A stretch of 11,568 nt of DNA from Chloroflexota bacterium (GTDB lineage: Bacteria; Chloroflexota; Chloroflexia; Thermomicrobiales; UBA6265), in contig JAEVYR010000595.1 in NCBI GenBank assembly GCA_023392645.1, positions 1 to 11,568 on the forward strand, read 5' to 3'. The stretch's first letter is position 1. Each line of letters starts with the position of its first letter. The position numbers and the translations under genes were made by a program. A model generated the notes under the pieces. The model was not told where the DNA came from, did no database searches, and saw only the letters and a program-made list of their open reading frames with translations. This document shows, piece after piece, positions 6,697 to 11,568 of the stretch.

Positions 6697-7752
6697 GTGT
6701 TCCGACCCCTCTCCACGTTGTTCGGTTTTTTCAGCCGGGATCTCGGTATCGACCTCGGAACGGCCAACACCCTCGTCTACGTTCGCGGCCGCGGCATCGT
6801 CATCTCCGAGCCGTCGGTGGTGGCGATCGACACCAAGACCAAGCGAGCCCTGTGGGTCGGCATGGAGGCGAAGGCGATGATGGGCAAGACGCCCGAGTCG
6901 ATCGTTGCCGTGCGCCCGCTCAAGGACGGCGTGATCGCCGACTTCGACACCGTCGAGATGATGCTGCACCACTTCATTCGCAAGGTGCACCTGCAGCGCC
7001 TGATGGCGCCGCACCCGCGCGTGGTGATCGGCATCCCCAGCGGCGTCACCGAGGTCGAGAAGCGCGCCGCCAAGGATGCCGCCCTCTCGGCCGGCGCGCG
7101 CGAGGCCTATACGATCGAGGAGCCAATGGCGGCCGCGATCGGCGCGGGCCTGCCGATCAACGAGCCGATCGGCAGCATGATCGTCGACATCGGCGGCGGC
7201 ACCACCGAGGTCGCCGTGATCTCGCTCGGCGGCATCGTCGTCAACCACTCGATCCGGGTCGCCGGCGACGAGATCGACGACGCGCTGATCCAGTATGCCC
7301 GCCGCGATCATAATCTCGTGATCGGCGAGCGCACCGCCGAAAACGCCAAGATGGCCGCCGGTTCGGCCTATCCGCTGGAAGAAGAGGTGCGCGTCAACCT
7401 GCGCGGGCGTGACCTGCTGACGGGCCTGCCGAAGTCGGTCGAAGTCAGCTCGGTCGAGCTGCGCGACGCGATCTCGCAGCCGGTCAACACGATCATCGAG
7501 CTGGTCAAGAACTCGATCGAGGAGACCCCGCCCGAGCTGGTCGCCGACATCATGGAGCACGGCATCACCCTCGCTGGCGGCGGCGCGCTGCTGATGGGGC
7601 TCGACCGGCGGCTGCAAAGCGAGCTCCGCATGCCCGTGCACCGGGCCGAGGATCCGCTTACCTGCGTCGCGCGCGGCACCGGCCGCGTCGCCGCGGCGCT
7701 GCACCTCTACCAGCGCGCGCTGGCGGGCGGCCAGGAGCTGCGTCGCGGCTAG
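6697..7752 (+). CDS. mreB: Rod shape-determining protein MreB, actin-like
   Basis: Bacterial actin that polymerises on the inner face of the membrane and guides the cell-wall elongation machinery. The 351-residue product has the actin-fold nucleotide motifs: phosphate-1 loop GIDLGTANTL (17-26), phosphate-2 loop VDIGGGTTEVAV (163-174), EEPMAAAIGAGLP (141-153), and the adenosine motif LAGGGALLMGL near residue 290. The first residues (MFRPLSTLFGFFSRD) form a short hydrophobic/amphipathic segment suited to membrane contact. The start is GTG at 6697, preceded by GGAGGT at 6682-6687; the N-terminus aligns with the family at this codon. Length is slightly above the usual 335-345, with a short arginine-rich end. 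It heads a + strand run with mreC 33 bases downstream. It is the polymer-forming MreB type rather than DnaK, as shown by the short length and the motif order. Confidence 0.97.
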   Translation: MFRPLSTLFGFFSRDLGIDLGTANTLVYVRGRGIVISEPSVVAIDTKTKRALWVGMEAKAMMGKTPESIVAVRPLKDGVIADFDTVEMMLHHFIRKVHLQRLMAPHPRVVIGIPSGVTEVEKRAAKDAALSAGAREAYTIEEPMAAAIGAGLPINEPIGSMIVDIGGGTTEVAVISLGGIVVNHSIRVAGDEIDDALIQYARRDHNLVIGERTAENAKMAAGSAYPLEEEVRVNLRGRDLLTGLPKSVEVSSVELRDAISQPVNTIIELVKNSIEETPPELVADIMEHGITLAGGGALLMGLDRRLQSELRMPVHRAEDPLTCVARGTGRVAAALHLYQRALAGGQELRRG

Positions 7753-7785
7753 CGGCGCGGCTCGCCCCGCCGAAGGGTGTGACGC

Positions 7786-8613
7786 ATGACCACGATCTCG
7801 TTCCGAAAAACCGCGTCGCTCGCGACCATGTTCATCCTGATCAGCCTGGCGCTGGTGATGATGGATCGGCGCGACATGCTGGTGCCGCTGCGCGAGGGAC
7901 TCTCCAGTGTGGTCTCCCCCGTGGCCGAACGGTTCGAGCGCGTCTCGCGCGGGCCGGACTTTCGCAGCGACGTCGAGAAGCAGCTCGCCAGCGCGCAGAA
8001 GGAGCTCGATGCGGTCAAGGCGGAGAACGCCAATTTGCAGGCGCAGCTCGCCGAGTTCCAGATGCTCGACGCCGAGATTCAGGCCGAGGCGCGCCGGCCC
8101 GAGTTGGAGTACGTCGCGGCGACGGTGATCGGACACGACCCCACCGGCAAGCAGAAATACGTCGTGATCAACAAGGGCAGCGCCGACGGCATCGAGGTCG
8201 GCATGGCCGTCACCGACCCGAACTACTATGTCGGGCAGGTCGTTGAAGTCTGGGACGACCAGGCGAAGATCATGTTCATCATCGACAGCAGCTCCCGGGT
8301 GGGTGCGCAACTGCTCGACAGCCAGGCGGACGGCATCGTCGTCGGTCAGTGGCAGGCCGGCGGCCGCCTGCAGATGCAGAATGTGGATCGCGATGCGGAG
8401 GTCGAGGATGGCGAGCTGGTGATCACCTCCGGCGTGCTCACCACCGAGACGCGCGGCGTGCCGCCCAACATCATCATCGGCACCGTCTTCGGCGAGCCGA
8501 CCGAGGCCGAGCGTTCCAACGAGGTGGCCTGGGAGGTGCGCCCGGCCGTCGATTTCGACAAGCTCCGAACCGTCTGGGTGGTGATGCCAAATGCCGACGA
8601 TGAAAGCGACTGA
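7786..8613 (+). CDS. mreC: Rod shape-determining protein MreC
   Basis: Bitopic membrane protein of the elongasome that links cytoplasmic MreB to the wall synthases outside the membrane. The 275-residue product has a short cytoplasmic start, one membrane helix (about 10-26), a coiled-coil (about 60-101, rich in K, E, Q and L heptads) used for dimerisation, and the two beta-barrel domains of the family, with the signatures VINKGSADGIEVGMAV (127-142), VEDGELVITSG (206-216) and NIIIGTV (228-234), ending in VRPAVDFDKLRTVWVV. The ATG at 7786 has an AAGGGTG ribosome site. MreD, the usual third partner, does not follow; the next gene, murT, begins inside the mreC 3' end with a 23-base overlap. This organism either has mreD elsewhere or lacks it. 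Confidence 0.93.
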   Translation: MTTISFRKTASLATMFILISLALVMMDRRDMLVPLREGLSSVVSPVAERFERVSRGPDFRSDVEKQLASAQKELDAVKAENANLQAQLAEFQMLDAEIQAEARRPELEYVAATVIGHDPTGKQKYVVINKGSADGIEVGMAVTDPNYYVGQVVEVWDDQAKIMFIIDSSSRVGAQLLDSQADGIVVGQWQAGGRLQMQNVDRDAEVEDGELVITSGVLTTETRGVPPNIIIGTVFGEPTEAERSNEVAWEVRPAVDFDKLRTVWVVMPNADDESD

Positions 8614-10021
8614 TTCTGGCGGCATCGACCTGCGGCTTTCGGCCGCGCTGGCGGTGGCCAAGGCGACCGCGACGGGGATCCGCATCGCCGGCCGCGGGGG
8701 TGGCACCTCGGCGCCCGGGCTCGTCGCCGACCGGATCGATCCCGGTCTTTTGGGCAAGCTCACCGGGCGGCTCGAGCACGGCGTTGTCATCGTTGCCGGC
8801 ACCAATGGCAAAACGACGACCTCGCGCATGATCGCCGACATGCTGGAGGCAGCCAGCATGCCGCCGGTGCACAACCGCTCCGGCTCCAACCTGCTGCGCG
8901 GTGTCGTCTCCGCCTTTGCCGGGCAGGCATCGATCGCTGGCGGGCCGGGCGGTACGGTCGGGGTGATCGAGGCCGACGAGGCCGCGCTGCCGCAAATCCT
9001 CGCCCGGGTAACGCCGCGGGTGCTGCTGCTGAACAATCTCTTCCGTGACCAGCTCGATCGCTTCGGCGAGCTGGATGCGATCGCCCGGAAGTGGCGGCCG
9101 GCGCTCGCGGCGCTCGGGCCGGAGACCACCGTCGTCGTCAACGCCGATGATCCGACGCTGACCGCCATCACGACCGATATCGCCGCGCGCGTCGTCACCT
9201 TCGGCATGGACGACGCCGAGCACCGGCTGGAGGCGCTCTCGCACGCGGCCGACGTGCCGTCCTGCCGCGTCTGCGGGCATGATCTCGACTATCGCGCGCT
9301 CTACCTCTCGCATCTTGGCGACTGGTTTTGCCCGAGCTGCGGCAATGCCCGTCCCGCGCTCGACGTGACCGGCACGCGGATCGCCCTGAACGGGGTGGAG
9401 TCGCTTCGGCTCGATGTGGTCACCGGCGACGAAACCACGCCGGTGGGAATCGGCGTGCCGGGACTCTACAACGCGTACAACCTGCTCGCCGCGGTCACGG
9501 TCGGCCGGCAGATGGGCATCGCCATGCCGGTGATCGGCGACGCGATGGCGGCGTTCCGCTCGGCGTTCGGCCGCATCGAACGCGTCACCTACCGCGAGCG
9601 CACGCTGACGCTGGCGCTGGTGAAGAACCCGGTCGGGTTCAACGAGGTGCTCCGGATGCTGACCGCCGAAACCGGTGGGCTGGAGGTGCCGACGCTCATC
9701 GCGATCAACGATCTCGACGCTGACGGTCGCGATGTGAGCTGGCTGTGGGACGTCGATTTCGAGCTGCTCGCCGGCGGTGGCGGCCCGCTCGGCGCGACCG
9801 GTCTCCGCGGCGCCGACATGGCGAACCGGTTGCGCTACGCCGGCATCCCCGACGCGCGCCTGACGCGCTACCCCGATGCGCTGCACGCCGCGCTCGACGC
9901 CTTCGTCGAGACCATCCCGGCCGAGGGCGCCGGGTACATCCTGCCGACCTACACCGCGATGCTCCAAATCCGCAAGATCCTGGCGGACCGGGGCGCGGTC
10001 GAGACGTTCTGGAAGCAGTAG
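8591..10021 (+). CDS. murT: Lipid II isoglutaminyl synthase, MurT subunit (Mur ligase-like)
   Basis: Activates the D-glutamate of lipid II with ATP so that ammonia made by GatD can amidate it to D-isoglutamine, in the cytoplasm. The 476-residue product carries a Mur ligase P-loop AGTNGKTTT (69-77), the central-domain blocks HNRSGSNLLRG (94-104) and EADEAALP (127-134), NNLFRDQLDRFGE (148-160), and the DUF1727 C-terminal domain that docks GatD. As in known MurT proteins, a four-cysteine zinc ribbon is inserted: C225, C228, C247, C250. The DGRDVSWLWDVDF block (378-390) carries the aspartates from which MurT contributes an acidic residue to the GatD active site. Start at ATG 8591 overlaps mreC by 23 bases; a second ATG at 8600 is possible. 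The C-terminus is followed at once by the gatD ribosome site, as expected for a fixed-stoichiometry complex. Confidence 0.95.
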   Translation: MPTMKATDSGGIDLRLSAALAVAKATATGIRIAGRGGGTSAPGLVADRIDPGLLGKLTGRLEHGVVIVAGTNGKTTTSRMIADMLEAASMPPVHNRSGSNLLRGVVSAFAGQASIAGGPGGTVGVIEADEAALPQILARVTPRVLLLNNLFRDQLDRFGELDAIARKWRPALAALGPETTVVVNADDPTLTAITTDIAARVVTFGMDDAEHRLEALSHAADVPSCRVCGHDLDYRALYLSHLGDWFCPSCGNARPALDVTGTRIALNGVESLRLDVVTGDETTPVGIGVPGLYNAYNLLAAVTVGRQMGIAMPVIGDAMAAFRSAFGRIERVTYRERTLTLALVKNPVGFNEVLRMLTAETGGLEVPTLIAINDLDADGRDVSWLWDVDFELLAGGGGPLGATGLRGADMANRLRYAGIPDARLTRYPDALHAALDAFVETIPAEGAGYILPTYTAMLQIRKILADRGAVETFWKQ

Positions 10022-10031
10022 GGAGGGCGAC

Positions 10032-10775
10032 ATGAGCGACGCACCCGCCCGCGTGAAGATCGCGTGGCTCTACGGGCAGCGCATGAACATCTATGGCGAC
10101 CGGGGCAACGTGATCGCCCTGGCACAGCGCGCCCGCTGGCGCGGCATCGAGCCCGAAGTGGTCGAGATCGGTATCGGCGATCCGATTCCCGCCGATGTCG
10201 ACATCTTCTTCTTTGGCGGCGGGCAGGACGACGAGCAGGTCGCGGTTTCGCGCGATCTCGCGGGCGCGAAGGGCGAGGCGTTGAAAGCCGCGGTCGAGGA
10301 TGGCGCGGCACTGCTGGCCATTTGCGGCGGCTATCAGTTGCTCGGGCATGAGTATCGGCCCTACAATGCCGACGTGCTGCCGGGGATAGGCTTGTTCGAT
10401 GTCACATCGGAGGCCGGTTCGGAGCGGTTCATCGGCAATGTTGTCATCGACACCGACGAATGGGGAACGCTGGTCGGGTTCGAGAACCACAGCGGCCTGA
10501 CCTGGCTGGGCGAGAGCGCCGAACCGATGGGGAAGGTGCGAATCGGGCGTGGCAACAACGGCACCGACGGTTCGGAGGGCGCGCGCTGGCGGAATGCCGT
10601 CGGGTGCTACCTGCACGGCGCGCTCTTGCCGAAAAACCCGAACCTTGCGGATTGGCTCTTGCAGGCTGGCTTGAATCGGCGGCATGAATCTGGCGTTATA
10701 CTTAGAACATTAGGGGACCAGGCCGAGCAGGCGGCGCATGAAAGCGCCATCCGCCGCGCTGAGGTCGCCCGTTAG
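10032..10775 (+). CDS. gatD: Lipid II isoglutaminyl synthase, GatD glutamine amidotransferase subunit
   Basis: Class I glutaminase (CobB/CobQ-like) that hydrolyses glutamine and delivers ammonia to MurT for amidation of lipid II glutamate. In the 247-residue product the catalytic cysteine is C98 in AICGGYQLLG and the histidine is H195 in YLHGALLPKNP; the oxyanion-side block FFFGGGQDDEQ is at 59-69. The ATG at 10032 follows GGGAGG (10021-10026), which starts on the last base of the murT stop codon, so the pair is tightly linked. The reading frame is open upstream to 9876, but that part lies inside murT. The last 30 or so residues contain a cluster of codons unusual for this DNA (GTT ATA CTT AGA ACA TTA at about 10695-10712) that coincides with a -10-like sequence. 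The protein sequence there (SGVILRTLGDQ) still reads sensibly, so it is kept as part of the gene. Confidence 0.94.
   Translation: MSDAPARVKIAWLYGQRMNIYGDRGNVIALAQRARWRGIEPEVVEIGIGDPIPADVDIFFFGGGQDDEQVAVSRDLAGAKGEALKAAVEDGAALLAICGGYQLLGHEYRPYNADVLPGIGLFDVTSEAGSERFIGNVVIDTDEWGTLVGFENHSGLTWLGESAEPMGKVRIGRGNNGTDGSEGARWRNAVGCYLHGALLPKNPNLADWLLQAGLNRRHESGVILRTLGDQAEQAAHESAIRRAEVAR
10671..10702 (+). promoter_or_regulatory. Candidate promoter for the Lrp/AsnC gene inside the end of gatD
   Basis: TATACT at 10697-10702 is a 5/6 match to a -10 element in an AT-rich island within GC-rich coding sequence. TTGAAT at 10671-10676 resembles a -35 but the spacer is 20 bases, longer than ideal. Transcription would start near 10709, about 145 bases before the regulator start. 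Confidence 0.4.
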
Positions 10776-10785
10776 TGTGCGTACG

Positions 10786-10805
10786 CCGTGGCGGAGCCGC
10801 GGTTT
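10786..10805 (+). terminator. Short hairpin after gatD
   Basis: CCGTGGC-GGA-GCCGCGG makes a 7-bp stem with one G-U pair and a 3-base loop, followed by TTT. It lies 10 bases after the gatD stop. The T-run is very short, so it may only partly stop transcripts of the mre-mur operon. Confidence 0.35.
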
Positions 10806-10824
10806 CCCGTGATCAGTAAATGGC

Positions 10825-10838
10825 GGTGCGAAGGCACC
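10825..10838 (+). promoter_or_regulatory. Small dyad in the leader of the Lrp/AsnC gene
   Basis: GGTGC-GAAG-GCACC is a perfect 5-bp inverted repeat immediately before the GAGG ribosome site (10843-10846). It could be an autoregulatory operator or an RNA hairpin affecting translation. Lrp-family proteins often regulate their own gene, but the site is short and could be chance. Confidence 0.25.
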
Positions 10839-10852
10839 AAGTGAGGACTACC

Positions 10853-11368
10853 ATGGCACGACTTGACAGCCTCGATGAGCGAATCTTGTCGAGTCTTCAG
10901 GAAAACGGGCGCCTGACGATGAAGGCGCTTGCGGAACAGATCGGGATGTCCAGCCCGGCCGTGATCGAGCGGGTGCGCCGGCTCGAGGAGCGAGGCATGC
11001 TCACGGGCTACCGGGGGCTGGTCGACCCGGCCGCGATCGGTCGGCCGATGTCGGTGTTGTTGCAGGCGACGGTGCCACACGGCAGCCAGGAGGCATTCTT
11101 GGGCGCGCTGCACGAGCACCCCGCCGTCGAGGAGGTGCTCCGGGTGAGCGGCCCGCGCAACTACGTCGTGCGCGCGCATCTCTCCGGCACCGAGGAGCTC
11201 GAGGAGCTGATGGATCAGCTCGGCGAGCGGAGCGACGCGATCGAGGCGGAGATGATCCTCTCGATCCCGGTCCGCGAGGCGGCGATCATGCCGCCGCCCG
11301 ACGTCGTCAGCCGGCGCAAGCGCGGCATGCGCCGTCGCCAGGCCGAGGCCGCCGATTCCGCTGAGTAG
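10853..11368 (+). CDS. Lrp/AsnC-family transcriptional regulator
   Basis: DNA-binding regulator of the feast/famine family, which usually senses an amino acid and controls metabolic genes. The 171-residue product has an N-terminal winged helix-turn-helix (about 4-52: LDERILSSLQENGR, then ALAEQIGMSSPAVIERVRRLEERG) and a C-terminal RAM ligand-binding/oligomerisation domain (about 65-140, with VLRVSGPRNYVVRAHL at 95-110). It is about 20 residues longer than many family members because of a basic tail, RRKRGMRRR (154-162). The ATG at 10853 has GAGG at 10843-10846; an upstream ATG at 10820 would add 11 residues but has no ribosome site. The ligand and targets cannot be told. Position after gatD does not by itself imply control of the wall or pigment genes. 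Confidence 0.9.
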   Translation: MARLDSLDERILSSLQENGRLTMKALAEQIGMSSPAVIERVRRLEERGMLTGYRGLVDPAAIGRPMSVLLQATVPHGSQEAFLGALHEHPAVEEVLRVSGPRNYVVRAHLSGTEELEELMDQLGERSDAIEAEMILSIPVREAAIMPPPDVVSRRKRGMRRRQAEAADSAE

Positions 11369-11393
11369 CGATTCCCAATCGAAGAACCCGCCG

Positions 11394-11423
11394 AAAAACC
11401 CGGGCGCCGCGCGCCCGGGTCTT
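11394..11423. terminator. Strong intrinsic terminator, likely bidirectional
   Basis: ACCCGGGCGC-CGC-GCGCCCGGGT is a perfect 10-bp stem (11398-11407 with 11411-11420) with a 3-base loop, 29 bases after the regulator stop. On the + strand it is followed only by CTTGCC, a weak tail. On the - strand it is followed by a run of five T (11398 to 11394), so it reads best as a terminator for leftward transcription and may serve both directions. Confidence 0.75.
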
Positions 11424-11445
11424 GCCGTGCCCGACAGTACGCGAT

Positions 11446-11475
11446 CGAGCGCCGGCAAGGGATGTCCGGCGCTCG
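11446..11475. repeat. Perfect 10-bp inverted repeat near the right edge
   Basis: CGAGCGCCGG at 11446-11455 and CCGGCGCTCG at 11466-11475 are exact reverse complements, separated by 10 bases. No T-run follows on either strand, so it is not a typical intrinsic terminator. It may be an operator, an RNA hairpin or one copy of a dispersed intergenic repeat. The rest of 11369-11568 shows no gene I can support. Confidence 0.5.
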
Positions 11476-11568
11476 CCACCGTTCGGTGAAGCCCAACGGG
11501 CGCGCCGGCAATGACCTCGTGCGCCGCGAGCTGGTTCTACGCTCCGGGTGGGCGGATGGCGGCGAGAT

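Noticed and set aside
6199..9207. 1002-codon open frame on the - strand across mreB, mreC and murT
   Set aside because: It lies entirely antisense to well-recognised genes, has low-complexity D/H/R/A-rich composition and no recognisable domain. Long antisense open frames are expected in GC-rich coding DNA.
9876..10031. N-terminal extension of the gatD frame
   Set aside because: It is an arginine/serine-rich shadow of murT; the ATG at 10032 has a strong GGGAGG site and the normal family N-terminus.
11521..11555. tRNA-like T-arm near the right edge (GGTTCTACGCTCC)
   Set aside because: The loop does not fit the TTCRA consensus, and no acceptor, D or anticodon arms can be drawn around it.
1..11568. 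CRISPR arrays, transposases, insertion sequences, phage or defence genes
   Set aside because: No direct repeat arrays, transposase motifs or mobile-element ends are visible; composition and gene content look like ordinary chromosome.

Overview
This is a GC-rich, gene-dense bacterial window read mainly on the + strand. The gene content suggests a pigmented, rod-forming bacterium with a peptidoglycan wall. The pairing of cruF-type carotenoid genes with a murT-gatD pair and very high third-position GC suggests Chloroflexota, perhaps the Thermomicrobia/Sphaerobacter side. That placement is inference from gene content only, because no rRNA or other taxonomic marker is present.

Region 1 (about 1-6487) is a carotenoid block. 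A short left-edge leader (1-179) carries a perfect dyad and four TTGGA(A/C) repeats. It is followed by type 2 IPP isomerase (fni) and phytoene synthase (crtB), which overlap and are probably co-transcribed. Phytoene desaturase (crtI) lies on the - strand, tail to tail with crtB. Diverging from crtI is a tightly overlapping + strand trio: a GT2 glycosyltransferase, the carotenoid 1',2'-hydratase family protein CruF, and an FPEG-type acyltransferase. Together they outline a route from IPP/DMAPP through phytoene and a desaturated acyclic carotene to a tertiary hydroxyl, then a glycoside, then a fatty-acyl glycoside. The window has no lycopene cyclase and no GGPP synthase, so the exact end product cannot be read from it.

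Region 2 (about 6488-10775) is a cell-wall operon: mreB, mreC, murT, gatD. It is preceded by an extended -10 promoter candidate and a leader of roughly 165 bases. MreB and MreC position cell-wall synthesis. MurT and GatD form the enzyme that amidates the D-glutamate of lipid II. mreD, rodA and pbp2, common partners of mreBC, are absent here.

Region 3 (about 10776-11568) holds an Lrp/AsnC-family regulator with its own probable promoter inside the end of gatD. After it come a strong GC hairpin terminator and a second perfect inverted repeat. The last 150 or so bases contain no gene I can support.

All the protein families are known. I did not find a clearly new system. The most unusual points are a non-canonical catalytic motif in the acyltransferase, a run of rare codons in gatD that coincides with a -10 element, and a possibly bidirectional promoter between crtI and the glycosyltransferase.
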